From positions 62,001 to 126,000 of the forward strand of contig NZ_FONY01000011.1 in assembly GCF_900113045.1 (NCBI RefSeq): a DNA stretch of 64,000 nucleotides, given 5' to 3'. Under the pieces are notes generated by a model. The model saw nothing but the letters and a program-made list of their open reading frames with translations, was not told where the DNA came from and searched no databases. This document shows positions 27,901 through 36,293 of this stretch, one piece after another; position 1 is the first letter of the stretch; the number at the start of each line of letters is the position of its first letter. This DNA comes from Thermoflexibacter ruber. GTDB lineage: Bacteria; Bacteroidota; Bacteroidia; Cytophagales; Thermoflexibacteraceae. The translations under genes were made by a program, and so were the position numbers.

Positions 27901-29110
27901 TGCTACGGTTACGCGAAATTGGGTCAGTGAAGCCGAGAAGTTTGCCCCGACCTTAAAGCCTATTTTATTTGGTGGAAAGGACAGAGAGGGCTTGCTCAAA
28001 AACTTACAGCCCTACGACTTAGTGATATGTAGTTACGGCTTGTTACAACAAGAAGCTGACTTTTTCTCCGAAACTTCTTGGGCAACAGTAGTACTCGATG
28101 AGGCGCAGTACATCAAAAACATGAACACCAAGCGTTCCAAAGCGGCAATGTCCTTGCAAGCTGATTTTAAAATCATCACCACAGGAACACCCATAGAAAA
28201 TCACTTGGGCGAATTGTGGAATTTGTTTAAATTTATCAATCCAGGTTTGTTGGGTTCGTTGGAAAAATTCAATGAACGCTTTGCCATTCCGATAGAGAAA
28301 AATTTAGATAAAGAAAAACGCAAGCAACTACAAAAACTCATTCAGCCTTTTATCCTTCGCCGCAGGAAAAGCCAAGTGCTTGACGAGCTACCAAGCAAAA
28401 CGGAAATCACTTTGACCGTAGAAATGAGCGATGAGGAAATGGCTCTCTATGAGGCTCTAAGAATCAACGCCATTCAGAAAATCAATAATGTAGAAGGTAA
28501 TGACAACGACAAGAGATTCCAGATTTTGGCAGAGATTATGAAGTTGCGCCGTATGTGTTGCAATGCCAAATTGGTCATGCCCGATACGCAAATAGAAAGT
28601 TCCAAACTCAACTTACTTTCAGAAATAGTAGATGAGCTTTTGGAAAATGGGCATAAAGCCTTGATTTTTAGCCAATTTGTAGGGCATTTGGAGCTTATCA
28701 AAGAGCAGATTAGCAAAAAAGGCATCAAATACCAATACTTAGACGGAAGCACCCCACTCAAACAACGCCAAGACGCTATCAATGCCTTTCAGAGAGGCGA
28801 GGGAGAAGTTTTCCTTATCAGCTTAAAAGCGGGTGGAGTAGGGCTAAACTTGACTGCGGCAGACTACGTAATCCACATGGACCCATGGTGGAATCCTGCC
28901 GTAGAAGACCAAGCCTCAGACAGAGCGCACCGCATAGGGCAACAGCGACCTGTAACTATTTATCGCCTTGTTACTAAGGGTACCATAGAGGAGAAAATCG
29001 TCAAATTGCACCAAGATAAACGAGATTTGGCAGATAGCCTCTTAGAAGGCACAGAAGTAAGCGGAAAAATGTCCACAGAAGAGTTATTGGCACTGATTCA
29101 GGAAATGTAA
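24968..29110 (+). CDS. SNF2/DEAD-box family helicase with large N-terminal region
   Basis: The C-terminal 450 residues of this 1380-residue protein are a complete SNF2 ATPase: DDMGLGKTIQALA (about 950), DEAQYIKN (about 1043), TGTPIENHLGELWNLF, then KALIFSQFVG, ISLKAGGVGLNLTAADYVI and DRAHRIGQQRPVTIYRLV. Such motors translocate on double-stranded DNA and remodel bound proteins. The first 900 residues hold helical, TPR-like segments (for example RLATIEFLKGNNDTAIQIF near 270) and then a more beta-rich part, none with a motif I recognise. Bacteroidota commonly encode such helicases as single genes. There is no neighbouring methylase, nuclease or defence partner apart from a broken Uma2 gene just downstream, so a DNA-repair or transcription role is as likely as defence. 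Confidence 0.92.
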   Translation: MSNKNKAELLAQYKKLSPKEKNIVEICGLLYEAISQTLLVELLREIGVKDEKGTSYTSTTLRTTKEKLLASHLLTFIEPASSTYFKCNEAIADEVAENLINNKKEAEKALEVIRRKFPMIHSYWYTSQPTHFIRCIREARIGLFQGDVNLIDEALSYAKRYFPEQVRNYHFFLDFFNNPFDLEKLKKYSLPIQVSASIEITNQSLAQLLPCDGFIDYLYSCKDFSDENYGRVFRDLLATLLIFKGNLKEAEKICQIDKEHSTNANARLATIEFLKGNNDTAIQIFSTALESYRQKNNNKKLFFPQITGVFFILALIKKGEISLLPIIYAYIKSIEKDNAYLPLYNLLYALLKNQESQTIEANRVLDVLVPNSAIERLLKILVVYWGKAEKARFFSSIARDNYNLALKNGYDWFTFEYANILTQISNYDQNYAGKIEEIKERTGFESLLQVVPKEEEWSRIIKALEYLGSNVKNKRSDNQSRLAWFIDFESKQITPKEQKMSKSGWSAGRNVALKRLREGDLDSMTAQDLRVAGAAIMYENHGYYGGNQYYIDFSKAIVHLVGHPLLFLENSGVLCELVKVEPELLIESKGKNYEVGFSIPIEGVGVNVIKETPTRYQVVEVSETHAKIAEILGKRRITVPEQAKDHLARAITNIGGLVTVHSVIGEHGKEIPKVEPDNRIHVHLLPYNLGFKLEFFVKPFASVPPYFKPAIGNHNVFTTIDGQKTQTIRDFKEEKANAREVIKASATLSNYDDGSYEWLFEEPEDCLNVLLDLDLIKGKIVIEWPEGEKLRITGKASFENLYLKVNQGKDWFDVSGELRLDDKVISMQQLLQLMENSKGRFIQLDDGKFLALTEEFRKRLKEIGAYSDTTKDGLRFHNLASLAFQDFADELKNIEVDKKWKEQIKKIKEAQSIQPQVPSTLQAELRPYQVEGYQWLARLAHWGVGACLADDMGLGKTIQALAIILDRAEKAPTLVVAPATVTRNWVSEAEKFAPTLKPILFGGKDREGLLKNLQPYDLVICSYGLLQQEADFFSETSWATVVLDEAQYIKNMNTKRSKAAMSLQADFKIITTGTPIENHLGELWNLFKFINPGLLGSLEKFNERFAIPIEKNLDKEKRKQLQKLIQPFILRRRKSQVLDELPSKTEITLTVEMSDEEMALYEALRINAIQKINNVEGNDNDKRFQILAEIMKLRRMCCNAKLVMPDTQIESSKLNLLSEIVDELLENGHKALIFSQFVGHLELIKEQISKKGIKYQYLDGSTPLKQRQDAINAFQRGEGEVFLISLKAGGVGLNLTAADYVIHMDPWWNPAVEDQASDRAHRIGQQRPVTIYRLVTKGTIEEKIVKLHQDKRDLADSLLEGTEVSGKMSTEELLALIQEM

Positions 29111-29203
29111 GTATCTGATAGAGAGTAATATGTTTTTTAAAATATAGTATCAATTGGGTAGATTAAATCTGTATTTACCTGCATTACTAGTAATCCTTGT
29201 GGG

Positions 29204-29618
29204 TGCGAGATTTATGATTCGCCCCTTGATGTACGTTTCCCTACCAATCCGCAAGCTAAAAGATAAAAAGATATTTATACTGTTGTGCAGCCAGACCTTT
29301 GTGTGATTTGTGATGCTAAAAAATTAGATGAAAGAGGGTGTTTGGGTGCGCCAGACCTCATCGTTGAGATAATCTCACAAGGAACACAAAAAAAAGACAT
29401 AGAGATAAAAAAAAACGCTTTATGAAGAATTTGGAGTAAAAGAATTTTGGATAGTCTATCCCCAAGACCGATGGGTAGAAGTTTTTTTTTTACAAGAAAA
29501 TGGGAAATACATAGAAGCAGGTATCTACGATGATACTGACATGATTACCACACTGACTCTTCCGCAGCTAAGTATAGATTTGAAAAAAGTTTTTGCTGAT
29601 ACAGTACGAATCCAATAA
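29204..29618 (+). pseudogene. Broken Uma2 family (DUF820) endonuclease-like gene
   Basis: Two reading frames together spell a Uma2 protein: CEIYDSPLDVRFPTNPQAKR, a stop (TAA at 29264), VVQPDLCVICDAKK, GAPDLIVEIISQGTQKKD, then a frame change and LYEEFGVKEFWIVYPQD onward to a TAA at 29616-29618. Family features present are the QPD, the GAPDLxVEI core and the Lys of the nuclease-like site. The frame change lies in a run of nine A residues (29407-29415) and is explained by one extra A. The N-terminal 50 or so residues are not recognisable upstream. An internal stop plus a frameshift plus the missing start make it a remnant. Uma2 genes are often numerous and mobile. This remnant fills most of the gap between the helicase and kinase genes. 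Confidence 0.85.
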
Positions 29619-29626
29619 ATAAAACC

Positions 29627-30508
29627 TCATTCATACCTTTTCAGTACTCTTTCTACTCCGCTTAGGTAGCTTGTGCCAAAGAGATTCACATGCACCAATA
29701 GAGGATATAAGTTATAAATTTCTACCCGCTTATCAAACTCAGGTAGCAAAGGGAAACTTGCTTGGTAAGCATAGTAAAAGTCATCATCAAAACCTCCAAA
29801 CAGTTGTGTAAAAGCGAGTTCTATTTCTCTATTCCCGTAATACACTGCGGGGTCTATCAGGCACGGCAAACCTTGACTATCCACCATGACATTCCCACTC
29901 CACAAATCTCCATGTAATAGTGCTGGCTGTTCCTCTGGCAACATCGAGGGTAGTTTTTCGTATAGCTTTTCCATTTTTTTTAGCAAATCCTTTCCTACTA
30001 AGCCGTTGTAGTAAGCCAACCCTGCTTGCACTTTTAACCTTTTTTCTATAAAAAAATCAACCCAAGAAGGCAAGTATTCGTTGCTTTGTGGTAATGCACC
30101 AATAAAATTATTGAAGTGCAAGCCAAAATAGGAATGGGTGTTTCTATGTAAGTCAGCTAACTGCCCTCCCAAACGCTCCCAGTAGTTTTTTTGGCGATAA
30201 GCAGAGGAGATAAACTCTAAAAGTAAATAGGCTTTGCCATTATTATTCCCATATTTAATCACATGAGGAATCGTAATCGCTTGTTTATCAATCAATAAAC
30301 TTAAACCATTTGCTTCTGCCTCAAACATTTCTTCTGACTGCTTGGAGTCGTTCCATTTGAGGAAAAATTTGCCCATAGCAGTATCTAACTTTACCGCATT
30401 GTTGATACAGCCTCCCCCTAAAAATTGGTACTTGTTTACTTCTACATCTTTGCCAAAGGCTTCAAACAATACAGATTCAAAAAAAGGAGTATAATCTGCG
30501 GAAAACAT
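29627..30508 (-). CDS. Fructosamine-3-kinase-like protein
   Basis: The 293-residue protein has the fructosamine kinase pattern: FLGGGCINNAVKLDTAMGKFF with the ATP-site Lys in FFLKWN, the catalytic loop LLHGDLWSGNVMV, and the metal-binding DPAVYYGNREIELAFTQLFG. The family phosphorylates protein-bound or free ketoamines so that glycation can be reversed, and is distantly related to aminoglycoside phosphotransferases. It is cytoplasmic. Length is normal. It lies 32 bases downstream of the giant AsmA-like gene on the same strand and could be translated from the same message, although no functional link is evident. Confidence 0.9.
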   Translation of the reverse strand: MFSADYTPFFESVLFEAFGKDVEVNKYQFLGGGCINNAVKLDTAMGKFFLKWNDSKQSEEMFEAEANGLSLLIDKQAITIPHVIKYGNNNGKAYLLLEFISSAYRQKNYWERLGGQLADLHRNTHSYFGLHFNNFIGALPQSNEYLPSWVDFFIEKRLKVQAGLAYYNGLVGKDLLKKMEKLYEKLPSMLPEEQPALLHGDLWSGNVMVDSQGLPCLIDPAVYYGNREIELAFTQLFGGFDDDFYYAYQASFPLLPEFDKRVEIYNLYPLLVHVNLFGTSYLSGVERVLKRYE

Positions 30509-30540
30509 GTTTAGTGGAGTTTGTAGTTTTGGAATTGATT

Positions 30541-33500
30541 TTATAAAGCATTTTCTTGTATCTTCTGGTTTCGCATCTTTAGCTTTTTATGTTTGAGGAA
30601 ATTATTTTTTTCAAATTTAGATTTTTTCTGTTGCTTTTTTCCGCGTAATCCTATACTCGTTTTGAAACCATTAAGCACAGAATACCCCCAATAGCTAAAG
30701 ATACTGCGAGAGAGATTGCGTCTGCTCTTGATTTCTCCAACACGCAAAGGAGCAAATCTGCGAGAAGGATTGTGATTATTCACGACAAAGCTATTAGCCA
30801 CGAAAGATGCAAACTTGCGATTAATAACCTCTACTTTTAAGTTATTGTATCTCAATAGCATACGTCCTCTTGCATTCTTGTAGTTCAGTTTTAAGTCAAA
30901 ACTTCCATGCTTAATCACTCCACTGGTAATTCTCACCGGAAAGACGTATTCCAGCATCTCATTAAAGGCAGTCATGTCCATTTCCCCTATTTCTCCTTTG
31001 AGAAAGTGCAAGTTTTTAGGGTCGCTCAGGAAAAAACGCGCTTGCAGGCTAAGTTTTCCCTGTCTCATTACTTGAGTATGAGCAGAGAGAATGGGCTGGA
31101 AATAATAACTTTGCAAAGAATCCTTGTGATTGGTAAGCGGGGATAAGCTAATTTCTGTTTTTTCAAAAGTAAGCCTTCCCGGTCTTGGTTTCTCTGGAAG
31201 CTGCTCCTCATAGATAAAATCTGCATTTTTGACCTTGACTGAGTCTATTTTTACATAAAAAGGCAGTTCTCTCAGCAAGTCTTGAGGCATAGGCGGGTAG
31301 TAGTCTGGTCGGTCAGGAAGTCCTCTATCTCTATAAATTTCAAATTTTACCTTATCAAGTTCTAACTTCTTCATTTTCAACTCCTCATGATGCAGTAGGC
31401 TATAAAAGTCAAACTTTTGTAAAGTCAATTTGCTAATTTGGGGATATAGCCAAGCCTTTTTGTATGCTTGTTGTTGAGAAAATGTAATTTTGTCCAAAGA
31501 AGGTATAAAATCCACATTATCTGCTTCTAAAAGAGAATCTTTGATAGATAAGTAGATAGACTTTGCTTTTAGCGTGTGTATTTTGTCTGGTAGCTGGAAA
31601 GTATAGTTTTTAAGACTAACTATCAGATTTTCAGAGTTCAAGAAATGATAAGGGGTAGGGTCAAATACAAAGGGAGGAGGGAGTACTTGCTTGCTTTCAT
31701 CTATCAGTATGGGTTTAATCGGGTGAATATCAAATTTTTTTGCATAAACAGAAATCCTATCTAAGGTGAAGCGATTAGTTCGGTCAAAGTGGTGAGTCAT
31801 CAATACCAAATTTGCATTATTGATTTTGAAATCATTGATTTTTAGTGTATTTAAGAAAGGAGAAATAAAATAATGTAAGCTATCTGCTCGCAGTTTTTGG
31901 GTAAAATCTCTTAACTTTTTGGTAGTATCTGGGCGATGGATTTGGAGGTTCAGTTGGGGCATCTCCAAACTTGCCTTGCTCAAACTCAGCTCTCTCTTTT
32001 CCAAAAAACTAACCAAATCCCATCCTTTCAAGTAAAGTTGAGGGATTTTGACATCTATTTGGTTTTGTTTGTCTTGTTTCTCTAAGCTATAAGGGATAAG
32101 AGAACTTTGAGGAGTGATACTCAACTCATTGACTATCAATAAAGAATCTTGTGAAAAAAGTTTAATATCTTTTGTAGTAATATGATGGGTATTATCAGGT
32201 AAAATATGATAATAGTTAGCTACGCTAAGGTTAATATACTTTAAATCAAAGAGTTGTTCCCAATGATGCTTAGCTGAGTCTATTTCAAAATGAGATAGGT
32301 ACAAGCCAAGATTGTCGAGTTTGATAACATGTGTTTTCTCATTGGCTTGCCTGTAAATGAGTTTGGCAAAACAACTGTCTATTTCAAAGTTGTTGATAGA
32401 CAATTTGTTAAATGGGGTTTTGCTAAATAAATCAGCGAATTGCAAATCTTTGGTTTTCTCTGACTGCCTGCTTGGAGACGCCACTGGGGGAGTGAGGTAA
32501 ACATCTATTAAAGGCTTATGAACGCTCAACTGCTCCACTACCCAATTTTTATCCTCAAAAATATGGCTTATATCTTTGATTTTCAGATGAATAAAAGGTA
32601 CTTCAGCTTGATAGACAGACTCTTTGCCTTGCTTTAGATTTTTAGGGATAATATAGATGCCTCTCAGACTTGCAGAGGACTGTGTATAATCTAAATTTAT
32701 TTTTTTTACTTTAATGGTGTGGGAATTGTCTGGAAAGGTAAAAGAGTAGTCCTCTATATCTATCTTCCCTTCTCCCAAAGACCAGTTCAATCCAATATTT
32801 GTTTCTAAGCGTTTGACTGATTTGGGTTTTACGTAGCTATCAAAATTTAGGATAACTTGTTTAAGTTGAGCAGAAAGTTTTTCTGAGGAGTGCATATTTT
32901 GAAATAAATCATTGCTTTTTTTGTGTATATTTATTCTGCCATTTTCCATATATACCTCTTCCAACTCTATACTTTTTAATGGACTTTTGCCTTGCTTTGT
33001 GGAGGTAATGATTTCTTCTAACTCTTGAATTACTTTTAAAGAAGGGTTTTGCAAAGTCAGTTTTTGTGCTTTGAGGATTCTTTCACGATAAACTTGGTGA
33101 ATATCAAACTGTTCTAATAGCAACTCTGAGAGGTTTGCGTCCATTGCCAATGCCTTATTTGTTAAATTTTTAGGAAAAAAACGCAAATTACTCATGCGTA
33201 ATTGCTGTTTGGCAGAGGAGAAGTCCAGATTTCCTATTTGAAAGTTATGTTGATTATCAGATAAATATACATTCAAGTTTTGTCCATTGACTAAGAGATA
33301 ATCAAAGTATTTTTCTTTATCTATCTGCAAGCCATGCAACTTAGCAGAGAAATTGGGCGAGTAAATTATTTTGCTCAGAATGGGCTGCTTCTCTGTTTTT
33401 TCCCATTGATAATAGGCGATGTCGGCATTTTCTATGTGAATTTTCTGCACTGAAAAAGGAAGAGGTTTAGGAGAACTTTCCTCATTAGCTTCTGAAGCCA

Positions 33501-34956
33501 ATTTTTTAAAAACTTGTATATGAGGAGTTTTTATCCACAATTCTTCAAATTTGAGAGAAGCAGTAAGCAGATTCTCCCATAAATTTTTAGCTTTCAGACT
33601 TAGTTTAGGTATATTCAAATGAAGTACGTCCTGTTGAGGTGAAACAACGTTTTGTATTTCTTCCAAAGTTGTTATAGATACATTTTCTGCTTCAAGCAAA
33701 GACTTTTTAGTAGAAATTTCTAAATTTTTTACTTTCGCAAAGTGCAGATTATCACTAAGTAAGAGTTCATAATCGCTTATTTTTGCTGTAATATCATCAA
33801 TGAAAAAATGTTTTGCTCTTTGATTTTCCGTCAAAGAATCCAAGTAAAAACGATGAAGTAGAATGGATAGATTTTTTGGTAAAGCTACCTTAGAGGGAAA
33901 AGGAGCAAGATTTATCTTTTCTAATAAAATATGACTAATCTCTAAGGAAGTTAAAAACTTGGAAATGAGGCTATAAGACTTAGATAGTACATTTGAGAGC
34001 TGGGCTTGGTCTTTCTCCTGATGGCTTGTCAGGTGCCACTCTTTATGTAGCCTAAAATGAGGTTTTTGTAGCCATAGATTATTAATTATCAGTTTTTTGG
34101 TGTAGTAAAGTGTATGAAAATCAATGCCACTTAGCCTAAAAAGTGGCATCACCAACTCCCAATCCTTGCTTTTAAGTTGGATATGAGAAATGCTCGCCAG
34201 CATTTTTTTTGTAGAAAGATACAACTTCCCCATGCTGATTTCATGCTCACTTTCAGGGATTTGTAAGGAGTTTCTCTGGATAGCTAATTCAATATCTGCT
34301 ACTTCAAAAGGCTTGGTCGAGTACTGAGGCTGATGCGTAGAATCTACTTTAAAATTACTGATAATCAGAGAGATACTATCTATTTTACAAAGTTGCCTGC
34401 TAAGGTCTTTGGGAAGTGCGGCAGTGAAAGAACCATTGTCTATGGTGAGATTTTCTACCCTGAAGAAAGTAAGATAATCAGAAATAAAGCGATATAAGTT
34501 ATTGACTTTCAGCCTTTCTTCTCTTTTTCGCTCGTTAGGATAATCCAAGATATGGACATGAGGAGTCTGTACATATAAGTTTTTGATTTGTAGTTTCTTA
34601 TGTAAGAAAACCTCCCAAAAATTGATGCCCTCTATTTCTACTTGGGGAATTTTTGCTTCGAAAAGTCCGCTCTTTACTAAATTGTGGTTTTTTCGCTGTC
34701 GGTAGCGGGTGGTATCCGCTTTGATTTGTAGGTGATGAATTTGTAAGCGACTTCGCAATAAGTTGATTTTTATTTTGCCGTAGGTCAGGCGATAAATTCC
34801 ACCGCTACGATAATCTACCAACGTGCGAGCAGTACGCCCTATAACCCTGTCTAAGTGATAGTTAAGCAAAAAATGTAAAGCAAGCAGACCTACTAAAAAT
34901 AAGCCTGACAGAATCATTAATCCCTTTCTAATCCTATGCTTTACAATGTTATTCAT
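30541..34956 (-). CDS. Giant AsmA/YhdP-like (DUF748-like) envelope protein with internal repeats
   Basis: The 1471-residue protein has one N-terminal membrane anchor (about 12-30) and then a very long beta-rich region. At least five segments repeat the pattern of a strand, a D-x-x-H turn, a strand, then SLLxAxNxxxxP: for example LPDKIHTLKAKSIYLSIKDS, FPDNSHTIKVKKINLDY, LPDNTHHITTKDIKLF, LSDNQHNFQIGNLDFSS and LSDNLHFAKVKNLEIS. The C-terminus (GEIGEMDMTAFNEMLEYVF, then ITSGVIKHGSFDLKLNYKN) resembles the end of AsmA/DUF748 proteins. AsmA-type proteins (YhdP, TamB, YdbH) span the periplasm as hydrophobic grooves and move phospholipid to the outer membrane; assigning that role here is inference. 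It ends with a basic tail rich in Lys. It follows the Ycf48-like gene by 76 bases. Confidence 0.72.
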   Translation of the reverse strand: MNNIVKHRIRKGLMILSGLFLVGLLALHFLLNYHLDRVIGRTARTLVDYRSGGIYRLTYGKIKINLLRSRLQIHHLQIKADTTRYRQRKNHNLVKSGLFEAKIPQVEIEGINFWEVFLHKKLQIKNLYVQTPHVHILDYPNERKREERLKVNNLYRFISDYLTFFRVENLTIDNGSFTAALPKDLSRQLCKIDSISLIISNFKVDSTHQPQYSTKPFEVADIELAIQRNSLQIPESEHEISMGKLYLSTKKMLASISHIQLKSKDWELVMPLFRLSGIDFHTLYYTKKLIINNLWLQKPHFRLHKEWHLTSHQEKDQAQLSNVLSKSYSLISKFLTSLEISHILLEKINLAPFPSKVALPKNLSILLHRFYLDSLTENQRAKHFFIDDITAKISDYELLLSDNLHFAKVKNLEISTKKSLLEAENVSITTLEEIQNVVSPQQDVLHLNIPKLSLKAKNLWENLLTASLKFEELWIKTPHIQVFKKLASEANEESSPKPLPFSVQKIHIENADIAYYQWEKTEKQPILSKIIYSPNFSAKLHGLQIDKEKYFDYLLVNGQNLNVYLSDNQHNFQIGNLDFSSAKQQLRMSNLRFFPKNLTNKALAMDANLSELLLEQFDIHQVYRERILKAQKLTLQNPSLKVIQELEEIITSTKQGKSPLKSIELEEVYMENGRINIHKKSNDLFQNMHSSEKLSAQLKQVILNFDSYVKPKSVKRLETNIGLNWSLGEGKIDIEDYSFTFPDNSHTIKVKKINLDYTQSSASLRGIYIIPKNLKQGKESVYQAEVPFIHLKIKDISHIFEDKNWVVEQLSVHKPLIDVYLTPPVASPSRQSEKTKDLQFADLFSKTPFNKLSINNFEIDSCFAKLIYRQANEKTHVIKLDNLGLYLSHFEIDSAKHHWEQLFDLKYINLSVANYYHILPDNTHHITTKDIKLFSQDSLLIVNELSITPQSSLIPYSLEKQDKQNQIDVKIPQLYLKGWDLVSFLEKRELSLSKASLEMPQLNLQIHRPDTTKKLRDFTQKLRADSLHYFISPFLNTLKINDFKINNANLVLMTHHFDRTNRFTLDRISVYAKKFDIHPIKPILIDESKQVLPPPFVFDPTPYHFLNSENLIVSLKNYTFQLPDKIHTLKAKSIYLSIKDSLLEADNVDFIPSLDKITFSQQQAYKKAWLYPQISKLTLQKFDFYSLLHHEELKMKKLELDKVKFEIYRDRGLPDRPDYYPPMPQDLLRELPFYVKIDSVKVKNADFIYEEQLPEKPRPGRLTFEKTEISLSPLTNHKDSLQSYYFQPILSAHTQVMRQGKLSLQARFFLSDPKNLHFLKGEIGEMDMTAFNEMLEYVFPVRITSGVIKHGSFDLKLNYKNARGRMLLRYNNLKVEVINRKFASFVANSFVVNNHNPSRRFAPLRVGEIKSRRNLSRSIFSYWGYSVLNGFKTSIGLRGKKQQKKSKFEKNNFLKHKKLKMRNQKIQENAL

Positions 34957-35032
34957 CTACTTTAGTTGGGCAAATGCAAATGCTTTCAAAGGTAACAAAA
35001 AATATGCTCATTTTGTGTTTTTTGGGTGGGGC

Positions 35033-36067
35033 TTATTTCAAATCAAATTGCTTGTCGAATTTGCTAACTACCCCTTTCCCACTTACTGCGAAACCTACAT
35101 TTCCCGAGAAACTAACGGCATGAAATACGGAATCATCTATTTTTGTCCATGTCTTACCAAAGTCCTTAGAATAGCACGTTCCGTTGCCTACGCACAAAAG
35201 TATTTTTTCTTTGTAAAGACTAACCGCTTCTTTCAAACCTTTGGGGTCTGTGGTGGTAATTACACTCCAACTTTTCCCTCCGTCATAAGTGATGCTGACA
35301 TTGGGAGCAGCGTCTTTAGTATTGATGTAGTCGCCTCCTACCGCAATTCCTGTGTTCTTATCCCAAAATCTCAAACCAAAAATACCTGCACTTTTCCCTG
35401 CTTGGAGTGCAGTTTCGCTTACTTGCCAAGATTTTCCTTGGTCGTGAGTGTAAAAAATTCTCCCTACTTTCCCCCCTCCAGTACCTATCCAAGCACTTGT
35501 TTTCCCATAAGTTACTATGCTTGTGCCACTTGCGGCAAAGGCGGCTTCTCCTTCTTGTATCGGGGGAAGAAGGTCAGGATTCACTCTTTGCCAACTTTCT
35601 CCTCCGTCTTTGGTAATCAAAATATAAAATTTGTTCTCTATTGGGTCGCCAAAAGCGATTCCGTTTTTTTTATCCCAAAAATCTATACCATCTAAAAATA
35701 CACCTTTTTCTTGGGTAGCAAAAACTATTTTCCACGTTTTCCCTCCGTCTATAGTTTTGTAAATCTTGGCTTTGCCTTTTTCTGCTTCTCCCGCACTCAT
35801 CAAAAAAGCTACTTTGTTATCAAAAGCATATACATCTCTAAAATCCAAGCTATCTGCCTTAGCTACTTTTTGTACTTGCCAAGATTTTCCGCTATTAGTG
35901 GTTTTGAGAAAAGTTCCTTGTGAGCCACCAATCCAGCAAACTTTGGGGCTAACCGTATGCACAGCCCTAAAATTGGCTTTGGTCGCCACTTCTTGAGGAA
36001 TCCATTGGGCATAGAGCTTGAACATCGACAAAAAGCACAGCAAAAAAATATAGAATTTATGTGTCAT
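35033..36067 (-). CDS. Exported Ycf48-like BNR-repeat beta-propeller protein
   Basis: The 344-residue protein starts with a signal peptide (FYIFLLCFLSMFKLYAQW). It then has repeated BNR/Asp-box motifs: TTNSGKSW, TIDGGKTW, TKDGGESW, THDQGKSW, TYDGGKSW and SKDFGKTW, the mark of a Ycf48-like propeller. I place the start at the ATG at 36067 because it opens the signal peptide directly; an ATG at 36121 would add 18 residues of no signal character. The Ycf48 name comes from photosystem assembly, but Bacteroidota have many unrelated relatives; no enzymatic Asp/Glu/Tyr set of sialidases is evident. It is probably periplasmic or surface-exposed. It leads the AsmA-like gene. Confidence 0.85.
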   Translation of the reverse strand: MTHKFYIFLLCFLSMFKLYAQWIPQEVATKANFRAVHTVSPKVCWIGGSQGTFLKTTNSGKSWQVQKVAKADSLDFRDVYAFDNKVAFLMSAGEAEKGKAKIYKTIDGGKTWKIVFATQEKGVFLDGIDFWDKKNGIAFGDPIENKFYILITKDGGESWQRVNPDLLPPIQEGEAAFAASGTSIVTYGKTSAWIGTGGGKVGRIFYTHDQGKSWQVSETALQAGKSAGIFGLRFWDKNTGIAVGGDYINTKDAAPNVSITYDGGKSWSVITTTDPKGLKEAVSLYKEKILLCVGNGTCYSKDFGKTWTKIDDSVFHAVSFSGNVGFAVSGKGVVSKFDKQFDLK

Positions 36068-36140
36068 GGTATTCTTATATATTTTAGAAAATTGTAGTTT
36101 CAAAGACTTATCAACTATCAAGTGTATTACTTAAAGGTAT

Positions 36141-36168
36141 AAATTTTCATAAGTAAATTTTCATAAGT
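36141..36168. repeat. Perfect 14-bp tandem repeat upstream of atpB
   Basis: AAATTTTCATAAGT occurs twice in direct succession in the divergent gap between the Ycf48-like gene and atpB. A small palindrome, TTAACAG/CTGTTAA (36220-36240), followed by TTTT, lies further toward atpB. Either could be a regulatory site; neither matches a known operator that I can name. Confidence 0.6.
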
Positions 36169-36293
36169 TATTTGAAATTAAAACTTTGTTGTCTAAATTG
36201 CGGCACGATTCAGCAATTTTTAACAGTTATTAGCTGTTAATTTTCTGATTATTAACAAACTACGCTTGTTTTGCAGCGAATCAAAAATTAGAA

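Noticed and set aside
29407-29415. Nine-A run as a programmed frameshift keeping the Uma2 gene active
   Set aside because: A second in-frame stop at 29264 and the missing N-terminus make decay the simpler reading.
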